Shown here: positions 55,142 through 63,686 of the stretch, one piece after another
Layout: every line of letters starts with the position of its first letter
Position numbering within the stretch: position 1 is the first letter of the stretch
DNA from: Aurantimonas endophytica
GTDB taxonomy: Bacteria; Pseudomonadota; Alphaproteobacteria; Rhizobiales; Rhizobiaceae
NCBI RefSeq assembly: GCF_014196845.1
Contig: NZ_JACIEM010000004.1
Span: 62,001-126,000 of the forward strand
Direction of reading: 5' to 3'
Length of the DNA: 64,000 nucleotides
Notes under the pieces: model-generated
What the model saw: only the letters and a program-made list of their open reading frames with translations
Database searches by the model: none
Told to the model about the DNA's origin: nothing
Position numbers and translations under genes: made by a program

Positions 55142-55612
55142 ATGAAATCTGACTCCCTGCGCTGGCTATGGAACGGCGCGGCAGCCTGCGTGACGGCCAT
55201 CGGCCTGACGGTCCTGTCGGCGCCGCTGACGGCCGACGCCGCCAAGGCCGATTTCCGCGTCTGCAATGGCACGCAATCGCTGGTCGGCGTCGCCATCGGC
55301 TACCGCGCCGAGGCGGGCTGGACGACCGAAGGCTGGTGGCGCATTCCCGCGACGACCTGCAAGTCGATCATCGAGGGCCCGCTGTCGTCGCGCTACTACT
55401 ATCTCTACGCCGAGGATGCCGACGGCAATGGCCGCTGGGCGGGTACGGTCAGCCTCTGCATCGCCGAAAACGAATTCAAGATCGCTGGCGTCAAGGACTG
55501 CTTTCAGCGCGGGTACCAGAAGATGGGCTTCCGCGAATACGACACGGGCGAGCAGGCAAGCTGGATGGTCCAGCTGACCGAAGCGCCCCGCGAAGGTACG
55601 GATACACAATGA
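55142..55612 (+). CDS. Secreted DUF1036 protein
   Basis: A 156-residue exported protein. A signal peptide (hydrophobic core ACVTAIGLTVLSAPLTADA) is followed by a beta-rich DUF1036 domain: FRVCNGTQSLVGVAIGYRAE, then EGWWRIPATTCKSI and YYYLYAEDADG. Four Cys could form disulfides. Function unknown. The stop overlaps the pyk start by 4 bases (ATGA), so an exported protein and pyruvate kinase are translated from one message, a pairing I recall as conserved in Hyphomicrobiales. Confidence 0.9.
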   Translation: MKSDSLRWLWNGAAACVTAIGLTVLSAPLTADAAKADFRVCNGTQSLVGVAIGYRAEAGWTTEGWWRIPATTCKSIIEGPLSSRYYYLYAEDADGNGRWAGTVSLCIAENEFKIAGVKDCFQRGYQKMGFREYDTGEQASWMVQLTEAPREGTDTQ

Positions 55613-57045
55613 GACGCAACCGCAGGGTCAAGATTCTCGCCACGCTGGGACCCGCTTCGTCTTCGGAAGAGATGATCCGCAAGCTTCACGAGGCTGGCGC
55701 GGATGTCTTCCGCATCAACATGAGCCATGCCGACCACGACACGATGCGCGAGCTGGTCAAGCGGATCCGCCGGGTCGAGGAAGCCGTGGGCCGCCCGATC
55801 GGTATCCTCGCCGACCTCCAGGGACCGAAGCTCCGGGTCGGGCCGTTCGAGGAGGGCAAGGTTTCGCTCACCGTCGGGCAGGAATTCACCCTCGACGACG
55901 ACCCGACGCCCGGCAACGCCACGCGGGTCTACCTGCCGCATCCCGAGATTCTCGCGGCTGTCCAGGAAGGGCACCGTCTGCTGATCGACGACGGCCGGCT
56001 GCAGCTCGTCTGCATCTCCACCGACCAGCATCACATCAAGTGCCGCGTCGTCGCCGGCGACAAGATCTCCGACCGCAAGGGCGTCAGCCTTCCAGACACG
56101 ACGCTCGCCACTGGCGCGCTGACCGACAAGGACCGCCGCGATCTCGACGCGGTGCTGGCCGAGAACGTCGACTGGGTCGCGCTGTCCTTCATCCAGCGTC
56201 CCGACGACCTGGCCGAGGCGCGCAAGATCGCGCGCGGCCGCGCCTTTCTTCTGTCGAAGATCGAAAAGCCCCAGGCGGTCGAGCGGCTCGACGAGATCAT
56301 CGAATTGTCGGACGCCATCATGGTCGCCCGCGGCGATCTCGGCGTCGAACTGCCGCTCGAGACCGTACCCGGCATCCAGAAGCGAATCACCCGCGCCGCC
56401 CGCAAGGCCGGCAAGCCGGTCGTCGTGGCGACGCAGATGCTGGAATCGATGATCTCGGCACCCGTGCCGACGCGCGCCGAGGTCTCGGACGTCTCCACCG
56501 CCGTCTACGAAGGCGCCGACGCGGTGATGCTCTCGGCGGAATCGGCGGCTGGCGACTATCCGGTCGAAGCCGTCGCCACGATGGATCGGATCGCCGTGCA
56601 GGTCGAAAAGGACCCGCTCTATCCCGGCATCATCTTCGCCCAGCGCCCGGCGCCCGAGCCGACCGGCGCCGACGCCGTCTCGCTCGCGGCCCGGCAGATG
56701 GCCGAGACCCTCGGCGTCGCGGTGATCGTCACCTACACGGCGACCGGCACGACCGGCCTGCGCACCGCCCGCGAGCGGCCGCAGATCCCGATCCTGGCGC
56801 TGTCGCCGGTGGTCGAGACCGCCCGCCGCCTGTCGTTGGTCTGGGGCCTGCATTGCGTCGTCACCGAGGACGCGCAGGACCTCGACGACATGGTCGATCG
56901 CGCCTGCCGGATATCGGTCGAGCAGGGTTATGCAAGGTCGGGCGAACGGCTGATCGTCACGGCCGGCGTGCCGCTGCGCACCCCCGGCGCGACCAACATG
57001 CTGCGCATCGCCTATATCGGCTCGGACGGCCTCTCGGCCGTCTGA
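55609..57045 (+). CDS. pyk: Pyruvate kinase
   Basis: A 478-residue enzyme converting phosphoenolpyruvate and ADP to pyruvate and ATP. The N-terminal KILATLGPAS motif, the substrate loop RINMSHAD, the catalytic Lys block FLLSKIEKPQAVERLDEI, the metal site DAIMVARGDLGVELPLE and the VATQMLESMI helix are all present. The C-terminal effector domain shows VTYTATGTTGLRTARERP. No obvious loss of residues. A hairpin terminator follows 19 bases after the stop. Confidence 0.97.
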   Translation: MRRNRRVKILATLGPASSSEEMIRKLHEAGADVFRINMSHADHDTMRELVKRIRRVEEAVGRPIGILADLQGPKLRVGPFEEGKVSLTVGQEFTLDDDPTPGNATRVYLPHPEILAAVQEGHRLLIDDGRLQLVCISTDQHHIKCRVVAGDKISDRKGVSLPDTTLATGALTDKDRRDLDAVLAENVDWVALSFIQRPDDLAEARKIARGRAFLLSKIEKPQAVERLDEIIELSDAIMVARGDLGVELPLETVPGIQKRITRAARKAGKPVVVATQMLESMISAPVPTRAEVSDVSTAVYEGADAVMLSAESAAGDYPVEAVATMDRIAVQVEKDPLYPGIIFAQRPAPEPTGADAVSLAARQMAETLGVAVIVTYTATGTTGLRTARERPQIPILALSPVVETARRLSLVWGLHCVVTEDAQDLDDMVDRACRISVEQGYARSGERLIVTAGVPLRTPGATNMLRIAYIGSDGLSAV

Positions 57046-57064
57046 GGCTGCTTCCGCCTCAAAG

Positions 57065-57101
57065 CCATCCGCTCGCGACGGCGTCGTGCGCGAGCGGATG
57101 G
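57065..57101 (+). terminator. Hairpin terminator after pyk
   Basis: A 13-base perfect stem (CCATCCGCTCGCG/CGCGAGCGGATGG) with an 11-base loop, extended outward by AAGCC/GGCTT with a bulge. It is followed by a short CTT run only. Confidence 0.65.
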
Positions 57102-57129
57102 GGCTTCGCTTATGGTGTGGATTGTCGCG

Positions 57130-57417
57130 TCACTCGAATCTGGGAAGCGGTTTGCGTGCTGCGTGACGCAGCCTGGTGATCACGACTTCGTCCGCTGCAA
57201 CGTGATAAAACAGAAAATAGGGGTAGGGCGCCAGGAAGACCCGACGGGTACGTGAGCGGCTGGTCGCCTGGGCTGCATTTGGGTCGGCCTCGATCAGGGC
57301 CGTTGCAGCCAGTATGCGTTTGCTGAAGCGTGCAGCAACTCGTGGAGACTGTGCGGCTTTATAAAAGAGCGCCTCGTCGATCTGACGGAGAGCGGTTTCA
57401 GTGTAGCGCAGCCTCAA
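57130..57417 (-). CDS. parE: ParE/RelE-superfamily toxin
   Basis: A 95-residue protein with the ParE-type fold: LRYTETALRQIDEALFY at the N terminus, then RVAARFSKRILAATALIEADP, RTRRVFLAPYPYFLFYHV and a final ITRLRHAARKP strand. ParE toxins block DNA gyrase and RelE toxins cut mRNA; the YPYFLFYHV pattern is nearer ParE. It overlaps the upstream antitoxin by 4 bases. The pair lies between pyk and a TPR gene, with no mobile-element sign. Confidence 0.85.
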   Translation of the reverse strand: MRLRYTETALRQIDEALFYKAAQSPRVAARFSKRILAATALIEADPNAAQATSRSRTRRVFLAPYPYFLFYHVAADEVVITRLRHAARKPLPRFE

Positions 57418-57641
57418 CGGCGATATTTCGAAAAGACAGCGTTGACCGCCGCATCCGTAGCTATCTCGCCGCGCCGAATTTCGGCCTCGGCCTCGATGAG
57501 ATCGGCTTCTTCTTCTGGCGACAGTTGATAGACCGCGTCGTCGTCGCCAGTCAGCCGCAGAAGGATGCGCGCGTACTCATCCTGCAGTTCAGCAGGCAGG
57601 GTCCGGACTCGCTCCAGGGCCTGTTCCAGCAATGCAGTCAT
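57414..57641 (-). CDS. Antitoxin partner of the ParE-type toxin
   Basis: A 75-residue acidic protein. ATG 57641 begins MTALLEQALERVRTLPAELQ, with an N-terminal helix pair. The C-terminal part is acidic (SPEEEADLIEAEAEIRRGEI) and probably wraps the toxin. It lacks a clear ribbon-helix-helix, so its DNA-binding class is not obvious. The 4-base overlap with the toxin gene is usual for such modules. An in-frame ATG 24 bases upstream is possible. Confidence 0.8.
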   Translation of the reverse strand: MTALLEQALERVRTLPAELQDEYARILLRLTGDDDAVYQLSPEEEADLIEAEAEIRRGEIATDAAVNAVFSKYRR

Positions 57642-57696
57642 GGCGCCGTTATACCTGTGATCCACCGCGAATAAATGGCTCGCTCGCCTGCCACGT

Positions 57697-58440
57697 TCAC
57701 AGCAGCGGGCCGACCAGTTCGTCGGACAGACGTCCTGCCGCGTCCTGCGCCGATTTGAGCGCCGGATAGACGGTCAGCACCTGCATGTAGGCTTGGAGCG
57801 CCTTGTCCTTGTGGCCCGTCCGCTCGAGGATGGTGGCAAGGCCCATCATCGCGCCCCAGTGGCGCGGCTCGCGCAGCAGCGTCTGCTCGATGTCGGCCAG
57901 CGACTTGCCCCACTCGTCAGTGGTGAAGGCCAGCGTCGCGCGGCGATTCCACGCTTCCGCATAGTCGGGCGCCAGCACCAGCGCCTGGTCGAGCAGGTCG
58001 CGCGCAGCAGCGCTGTTCTGCTCCGACATTGCCGTTGCCGCCCGCAGCATCAGCAGGTCGATCGTGGCGCTGCCGCTGCGACGCCATTGCCGCTCGATCC
58101 GAGAAGCGATCAGGCGTGCCTTGCCTTCGTCGGGCTCCTGGCGAAGCTCGGCAAACAGATCGTCGATCGCCCGCTCCGGCGTTGCCGGGGCATCGTCGGC
58201 TTCGGCGGCTTCCGGGGTGTCGCCTTCCGGCAGGGGCGCGCTGCCGAAGGCGTCAGGGGATTCCTCGAGCTCTTCGTCCGGCGCCGGCAAAACCATCGGC
58301 GGCTCCGGCTCTTCGGGGCCCGGCACGATGTCCGGCGACGCTTCGGGCATGGCTGCCGGCGGCTCGCCATCCTGCGCGAGGGCAGGGGCCGGGAATGCCA
58401 GGACGAGGCTGAGGGCGGCAGAAATCAGAACGGCGCGCAT
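57697..58440 (-). CDS. Exported TPR protein
   Basis: A 247-residue protein with a signal peptide (LISAALSLVLAFPAPALA). Residues 25-85 are acidic and Pro-rich, likely disordered. Three or so tetratricopeptide repeats follow (residues about 88-235), best seen in AAARDLLDQALVLAPDYAEAWNRRATL and GHKDKALQAYMQVLTVYP (runs shorter than the full repeat: LLDQALVLAPDYAEAWNRRA). It probably mediates periplasmic protein contacts. Partner unknown. Confidence 0.85.
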   Translation of the reverse strand: MRAVLISAALSLVLAFPAPALAQDGEPPAAMPEASPDIVPGPEEPEPPMVLPAPDEELEESPDAFGSAPLPEGDTPEAAEADDAPATPERAIDDLFAELRQEPDEGKARLIASRIERQWRRSGSATIDLLMLRAATAMSEQNSAAARDLLDQALVLAPDYAEAWNRRATLAFTTDEWGKSLADIEQTLLREPRHWGAMMGLATILERTGHKDKALQAYMQVLTVYPALKSAQDAAGRLSDELVGPLL

Positions 58441-58520
58441 AAGGAGAACCTACGTCTCCCATGCGCGCCGTCAAACTGAAATATCGGTGAGCGGCCTGCC
58501 CGAAGGCGGCCGGCTCGGGA

Positions 58521-58646
58521 TCAGCCCTGGCGGGCCTTGAAGCGCGGGGCTTCCTTGTTGATGATGTAGACGCGGCCCTTGCGGCGAACCAGGCGGTTGG
58601 CGCGGTGGCGGGTCTTCAGTGCCTTGAGCGAATTCTTGATCTTCAT
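58521..58646 (-). CDS. rpmJ: Ribosomal protein L36 (bL36, 41 residues)
   Basis: A short frame from ATG 58646 to TGA 58521. It encodes [20 protein letters not shown], then [21 protein letters not shown]. This is the alphaproteobacterial 41-residue form of bL36. It lacks the zinc-binding Cys residues, like the C-minus YkgO paralogue. It is essential-type core content, usually a lone gene as here. Confidence 0.95.
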   Translation of the reverse strand: MKIKNSLKALKTRHRANRLVRRKGRVYIINKEAPRFKARQG

Positions 58647-58822
58647 GACATCACCGGATCGTCTGAAGCGACGATCGGATCCTTTCCGTTCCGCCGCATA
58701 GGGAAGGGGCGCGCCGGCCGAGGCCTGCTACGCAAGTGCTGCGGAGATAGCTTTGCCGGCACGTATTGTCAACGAGTCGCGGCCGTTCCGCTGCATTGTC
58801 TTCGCCGCGACGAACGTGGCCA

Positions 58823-59899
58823 CTATCGGCGGGAAAGCCGGGTGAAATGGCCCATCTTGCGCCCCGGCCGCGCTTCCGCCTTGCCGTAGAGATGCACCAC
58901 CGTCTCCGGCTCGCCGAGCAATTCGGCGACGCGGCCAATCTCGTCGCCGATGAGATTCTCCATCACGCAGTCCGAATGCCGGCCGGGATCGCCGAGCGGC
59001 AGGCCCGCTATGGCGCGGACATGCTGCTCGAACTGCGAGATGGCGCAGGCGGCTTCGGTCCAGTGCCCGGAATTGTGGACGCGCGGCGCGATCTCGTTCA
59101 CCCGCAGGCTGTCGTCGGCCAGCACGAAGAACTCGACGCCGATCACGCCGACATAGCCGAGCCGGTCGGCAATGCGGCTGGCGATCGCCTTTGCCGCATC
59201 GGCAACGCTTTGGGTCAGCCGTCCCGGCACCGTGGATCGCCGCAGGATGCCGAGGCTGTGGACATTCTCGGCCGGATCATAGGCGACGACGGTGCCATCC
59301 GTGCCGCGCGCCGCGATCACCGAGCACTCATAGGCGAACGGGACCTTCTTCTCCAGGATCGACGGCACGCTGCCGAGGCTCTCGAAGGCATCCGCATAAG
59401 GCCCGCTCGGCCGGATGATCGCCTGGCCCTTGCCGTCATAGCCGAAGCGGCGGGTCTTCAGGATGCAGTCGCCGCCGAGATCGAGCAGCGCATGACCGAG
59501 TTCCTCCACCGTATCGATCGCCCGCCATTCGGCGGTCTCGACGTCGATGCCGTTGAGAAACGCCTTTTCCACCACGCGGTCCTGCGCCACCTCCAGCGCC
59601 TCGGCGGGCGGATGCAGCAGCGCCGCGCCGATCGCCGCGCGCACCGGCTCGACGGGAACGTTCTCAAACTCGTAGGTGACGACGTCGCACTGGCTGGCCA
59701 GCCGGCCGAGCGCACCGGTATCGTCATAGGAGGCGACGATGGTCTCGCCGGCCACCTGGGCGGCCGGACAACCGGCGTCCGGGTCGAGGATGGTGACACG
59801 GTAGCCGAGGCGCGCCGCCGCCATGGCCAGCATGCGCCCGAGTTGGCCGCCGCCGATGATGCCGATCATGCTGCCGGCAGGCAAAGGCGCGGCGCTCAT
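58823..59899 (-). CDS. purK: N5-carboxyaminoimidazole ribonucleotide synthase
   Basis: A 358-residue ATP-grasp enzyme of purine synthesis that carboxylates AIR using ATP and bicarbonate. The N-terminal [20 protein letters not shown] motif, [11 protein letters not shown] in the ATP-binding lid, [10 protein letters not shown] and the active-site ENVHSLGIL and [13 protein letters not shown] motifs are present. It overlaps purE by 4 bases. Confidence 0.97.
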   Translation of the reverse strand: MSAAPLPAGSMIGIIGGGQLGRMLAMAAARLGYRVTILDPDAGCPAAQVAGETIVASYDDTGALGRLASQCDVVTYEFENVPVEPVRAAIGAALLHPPAEALEVAQDRVVEKAFLNGIDVETAEWRAIDTVEELGHALLDLGGDCILKTRRFGYDGKGQAIIRPSGPYADAFESLGSVPSILEKKVPFAYECSVIAARGTDGTVVAYDPAENVHSLGILRRSTVPGRLTQSVADAAKAIASRIADRLGYVGVIGVEFFVLADDSLRVNEIAPRVHNSGHWTEAACAISQFEQHVRAIAGLPLGDPGRHSDCVMENLIGDEIGRVAELLGEPETVVHLYGKAEARPGRKMGHFTRLSRR

Positions 59900-60399
59900 G
59901 CGTCGTCCCGCGGCTGCGGCGCGACGGCGTCCGTCTGGGCCTGCCGGTACGCGTCGAGCCGGGCGGCTAGCGCGCTGTCGGATAGCGCCAGCACGGCGGC
60001 GGCGAGCAGCGCGGCGTTGATCGCGCCGGCCCGGCCGATCGCCAGCGTCCCGACCGGAATGCCGGCCGGCATCTGGACGATCGAGAGAAGGCTGTCCTTG
60101 CCTGACAGCGCGCGGCTTTCGACCGGCACGCCGAAGACCGGCAGCGGGGTCAACGCGGCGGTCATGCCCGGCAGATGCGCCGCGCCGCCGGCGCCGGCGA
60201 TGATCACCTTGAAGCCGGCGTCCCGCGCGCCGCGGGCAAATTCGTACAGACGCTCCGGCGTGCGATGCGCCGAGACGATCCGCGCGTCGAATGCGACGCC
60301 GAGCGCTTCCAGCGTGTCGGCGGCGTTCTTCATCACGCTCCAGTCCGACTGGCTGCCCATGATGATGGCGACCGGGACGATTGTGGTGGCCTCGCTCAT
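59896..60399 (-). CDS. purE: N5-carboxyaminoimidazole ribonucleotide mutase
   Basis: A 167-residue class I PurE that turns N5-CAIR into [16 protein letters not shown] binds the phosphate, the catalytic His is in SAHRTPERL, and [12 protein letters not shown] is the second loop. ATG 60399 overlaps the stop of the upstream DUF465 gene by 4 bases. DUF465-purE-purK are therefore one operon. Confidence 0.97.
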   Translation of the reverse strand: MSEATTIVPVAIIMGSQSDWSVMKNAADTLEALGVAFDARIVSAHRTPERLYEFARGARDAGFKVIIAGAGGAAHLPGMTAALTPLPVFGVPVESRALSGKDSLLSIVQMPAGIPVGTLAIGRAGAINAALLAAAVLALSDSALAARLDAYRQAQTDAVAPQPRDDA

Positions 60400-60599
60400 G
60401 CGCTGATGTCCGGGATGATCTGGTCCTCGAGGTCCTGCAGCCGGTCCTTGATCGCGAGCTTCTTCTTCTTCATGCGCTGCACCTGGAGCCGGTCGCATCC
60501 CATGGCTTCCATCGCATTCACGGCGGCATCGAAATCCGCATGTTCCTGCCGCAGGCGTGCGACCTGGAGCCTCAGGCCCGCCTGTTCCTGATCCGCCAT
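60396..60599 (-). CDS. DUF465 (YdcH-like) small protein
   Basis: About 67 residues: [20 protein letters not shown], then [20 protein letters not shown], the DUF465 pattern of two helices forming a hairpin with a Lys-rich centre. Function unknown. Three tandem ATGs end at 60599, which has AAAGG 6 bases upstream. It opens the pur operon. Confidence 0.85.
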   Translation of the reverse strand: MADQEQAGLRLQVARLRQEHADFDAAVNAMEAMGCDRLQVQRMKKKKLAIKDRLQDLEDQIIPDISA

Positions 60600-60809
60600 C
60601 ATCATCCTTTCGGAACGCTTGCTCGCCGTCGAATCGTGCCCCGGCATTGCCATTGTGCGGGCCCGGCGATGATTAACAAATGCCGCATTGAGGCGATAGC
60701 GATGGACCCGTCAGCCGTTCGACAGTGCTACCGAATTGTGACACCTTCGAACGGTCGACGTTGCGGTCCCGCAGTCGGGGCCGCTGCCTCACTCACGAAG
60801 GGAGAAGCC

Positions 60810-60986
60810 ATGTCCTTGGATACCCATCTCGCGACGCTCGAACAACGCCACTCGGCGCTGGATAACGAGATTTCGGCCGCGCTGGTCTCGAAACCGGCCA
60901 TGACGGACGCCGAACTCGCAGAGATGAAGCGGCGGAAGCTCAAGCTGAAAGACGAGATCGAACGTCTCCGCCAACCCAGGAACTGA
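60810..60986 (+). CDS. Second DUF465 (YdcH-like) small protein
   Basis: A 58-residue protein, MSLDTHLATLEQRHSALDNE, ending LAEMKRRKLKLKDEIERLRQ. This is the same DUF465 family as its divergent neighbour 210 bases away, but only loosely similar in sequence. GAAGGGAG lies 5 bases before ATG 60810. A GC-rich imperfect hairpin (CGGGTGCGGG/CCCCGCGCCCG) follows the stop, near 60995-61020. Function unknown. Confidence 0.88.
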   Translation: MSLDTHLATLEQRHSALDNEISAALVSKPAMTDAELAEMKRRKLKLKDEIERLRQPRN

Positions 60987-61031
60987 GCCTCGCGCCGGGT
61001 GCGGGAATGCCCCGCGCCCGGTCACCGACCC

Positions 61032-62663
61032 TTATTCGAGCATCTTTCGCAGGACGTATTTCTGGATCTTGCCGGTCGACGTCCGCGGCACCTCGGCGAA
61101 GCGGATTTCCTTCGGGCATTTGAACCGCGCCAGATGCGCGCGGCAGTGTTCCATCAGCGCCTCGGCGGTCACGCTGCGGCCGGGCTTCAGTTCGACGAAG
61201 GCGAGCGGCGTCTCGCCCCATTTCTCGTCGGGCCGCGCGACCACCGCCACGGTCGCGACGTCCGGATGCTGGTAGAGCGCGTTCTCGACCTCGATCGACG
61301 AGATGTTCTCGCCGCCCGAGATGATGATGTCCTTTGCCCGGTCCTTCAGCTCGACATAGCCGTCCTCGTGCATCACCCCGAGGTCGCCCGAATGGAACCA
61401 GCCGCCGCGGAACGCCTCCGCCGAGGCGTCGGGGTTCTTCAGATAGCCGCGCATGACGATATTGCCGCGGAACATCACCTCGCCGATCGTCTCGCCGTCG
61501 GCGGGTGTCTTCGCCATCGTCTCCGGATCCATGACCGCCAGATCCTCGAGCGCGGCATAGCGCACGCCCTGGCGCGCCGTCTGCGCTGCGCGGGCGGGGC
61601 CCTCGAGCGCATCCCAGTCCTGCTTCCATTCGTTGACCACGGCCGGGCCGTAGGTCTCGGTCAGCCCGTAGAGATGCGTCACCTCGAAGCCGGCGTCGCG
61701 CATGCCGGCCAGGACGGCCTGCGGCGGCGGCGCGGCGGCGGTGTTGAAGACGACGCTCTGGGGAAAGGCGCGCTTCTCGCTTTCGTCGGCATTGATCAGC
61801 ATCGACATCACGATCGGCGCGCCGCAGAGATGGGTCACGCCGTGTTCGGCGATCGCCTCGTACATCGCCTTCGCCCGGACCCAGCGCAGGCAGACATGCG
61901 TGCCGGCCTGCACCGCCAGGGTCCAGGGGAAGCACCAGCCGTTGCAGTGGAACATCGGCAGCGTCCACAGATAGACCGGGTATCGCCCGAGCCCGGCGGC
62001 GATGACGTTGGCGTAGCCCATCAGCGCCGCGCCGCGGTGATGGTAGACGACGCCCTTGGGATTGCCGGTCGTCCCGGACGTGTAGTTGAGCGAGATCGCA
62101 TCCCACTCGTCACCCGGCATCTGCCATTCGTAGGCGGGGTCGCCCTCGGCCAGCAGCGCCTCGTATTCGAGGCTGCCGATGGGATCGCCCTTCGGTGCCG
62201 GCGCGTCGGCGGGGAAGTCGGGATCGTCGTAGTCGACGACCAGCGGCCGGCACGTCGCCATCGCCAGCGCCTCGCGCATCACCGTGGAAAATTCCCGGTC
62301 GACGATCACGACCCTGGCTTCGGCGTGGTCGAGCTGAAAGGCGATGATCGCCGCGTCCAGCCGTGTGTTGATCGACAGCAGCACGGCCCCCGCCATCGGC
62401 ACGCCGTGATGGGCCTCGAGCATGGCCGGCGTGTTCGACAGCATCACTGCCACCGTGTCGCCCCTCACAATGCCGCGCCGTTCCAGCGCCGAGGCGAGCT
62501 GCCGCGAGCGGCGGTAGAAGTCCGCATAGTTCCGGCGGAGCGACCCGTGGATGATCGCGATCCGGTCGGGGTGCACCTGGGCGGCCCGCGACAGGAAGGT
62601 GAGGGGCGTCAGCGGCTGGTAGTTCGCCGGGTTGCGGTCGAGATGCTCGTCGTAGATGCCCAT
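61032..62663 (-). CDS. AMP-forming acyl-CoA synthetase
   Basis: A 543-residue enzyme of the ANL superfamily. It adenylates a carboxylic acid and transfers the acyl group to CoA. The P-loop is SLNYTSGTTGNPKGVVYHHR (about residues 193-212). YGLTETYGPA is motif A5, WFHSGDLGVMHEDGYVELKDR is A7-A8, and the catalytic Lys is in RTSTGKIQKYVLR. The MFHCNGWCFPW block is usual in medium-chain and DmdB-like (methylmercaptopropionate) synthetases, so the substrate may be a short or medium acid. It lies 61 bases downstream of the TSUP gene on the same strand. Confidence 0.93.
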   Translation of the reverse strand: MGIYDEHLDRNPANYQPLTPLTFLSRAAQVHPDRIAIIHGSLRRNYADFYRRSRQLASALERRGIVRGDTVAVMLSNTPAMLEAHHGVPMAGAVLLSINTRLDAAIIAFQLDHAEARVVIVDREFSTVMREALAMATCRPLVVDYDDPDFPADAPAPKGDPIGSLEYEALLAEGDPAYEWQMPGDEWDAISLNYTSGTTGNPKGVVYHHRGAALMGYANVIAAGLGRYPVYLWTLPMFHCNGWCFPWTLAVQAGTHVCLRWVRAKAMYEAIAEHGVTHLCGAPIVMSMLINADESEKRAFPQSVVFNTAAAPPPQAVLAGMRDAGFEVTHLYGLTETYGPAVVNEWKQDWDALEGPARAAQTARQGVRYAALEDLAVMDPETMAKTPADGETIGEVMFRGNIVMRGYLKNPDASAEAFRGGWFHSGDLGVMHEDGYVELKDRAKDIIISGGENISSIEVENALYQHPDVATVAVVARPDEKWGETPLAFVELKPGRSVTAEALMEHCRAHLARFKCPKEIRFAEVPRTSTGKIQKYVLRKMLE

Positions 62664-62723
62664 GGTTCCCCCCGATCGGCGTTCAGCCGTGTCGGGAAAT
62701 CATAGAAGACCGCGCGGCCCCCG

Positions 62724-63482
62724 TCACGACAGCAGGCCGACCACCCCGTCATAGACGAGCTTCGCGCCGACCGGGATCAGGACGCCATAGGTGATCCAGT
62801 AGAACGACGCCGGATCGATGCGCCGCACGATCCACACGCCGACGAGCGTCGCGGCGAAGCCGAGGGGCAGCAGCACCGCCGACGTCGCCAGGTTCTGGGA
62901 CGAGAACTGCCCGAGCAGGAAGTAGGCCGGCAGCTTGGCGGCATTGACCGCGGCGAAGAACAACACCGAGGTGCTGGCATAGACCGACGGCTTCAGCCGC
63001 AGCGGCAGCACGTAGACCTGGTAGGGCGGCCCGCCGGCATGGCTGACGAAGCTCGCGAAGCCCGACAGCGCGCCCCAGAAGCCGGCCCGCAGCCGGTTCG
63101 GTGCGCGGGCATGCTCCTGGTGGCGCGAGGAAACGAACCAACGGATAGCGAACCACAGCGACAAGAGCCCCAGCAGCACGCGGAACCCGTCCGCCGGAAT
63201 CAACGCCGCGGCGAAATAGCCGAACGCCACGCCGGCGAAGGCCGCCGGCAGGATCGACATCAGGACGCTGCGGTCGAATTCGCGACGCCAGGCGACGAGG
63301 CCGATCAGATCCGTCGCCACCAGGACCGGCAGCAGGATGCTGGCCGCCGTCACCGGGTCTACGACGAAGGCCATCAGCGGCACGCCGAGCAGGGTGATCG
63401 AGCCGCCGAAGCCGCCTTTCGACAGCCCGATCAGCATGACCGCGGGAACGGCGAAGACGTAGAAGAGGGGGTCGGTGATCAA
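62724..63482 (-). CDS. TSUP (TauE/SafE) family membrane transporter
   Basis: A 252-residue protein with about eight membrane helices in two halves. The family motif LSKGGFGGSITLLGVPLMAF (about residues 19-38) is clear, with the second-half counterpart GFASFVSHAGGPPYQVY (about residues 140-156). TSUP proteins move sulfite, sulfoacetate or other organosulfur anions. The adjacent acyl-CoA synthetase could point to an organosulfur acid, but that is weak. Confidence 0.88.
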   Translation of the reverse strand: MITDPLFYVFAVPAVMLIGLSKGGFGGSITLLGVPLMAFVVDPVTAASILLPVLVATDLIGLVAWRREFDRSVLMSILPAAFAGVAFGYFAAALIPADGFRVLLGLLSLWFAIRWFVSSRHQEHARAPNRLRAGFWGALSGFASFVSHAGGPPYQVYVLPLRLKPSVYASTSVLFFAAVNAAKLPAYFLLGQFSSQNLATSAVLLPLGFAATLVGVWIVRRIDPASFYWITYGVLIPVGAKLVYDGVVGLLS

Positions 63483-63686
63483 GCGTCAGGCCGGTCCGGT
63501 ATCGATCGGTCGCCATCCTTACGGTCGGTGCGGGGCGCCCGCAACCGCGGCGGCTCCGTCCTGCCGCTCGCGCGCTTGTGTGCACGGCCGCTTTCGCAAG
63601 GGACGCGGGATTTGCTAAAACGCCTGCGGGCGTCCAAGTGTCGCTGCGAAAACCAGCCAGAACTCCCGCGAGAACCTCGTCCCCCG

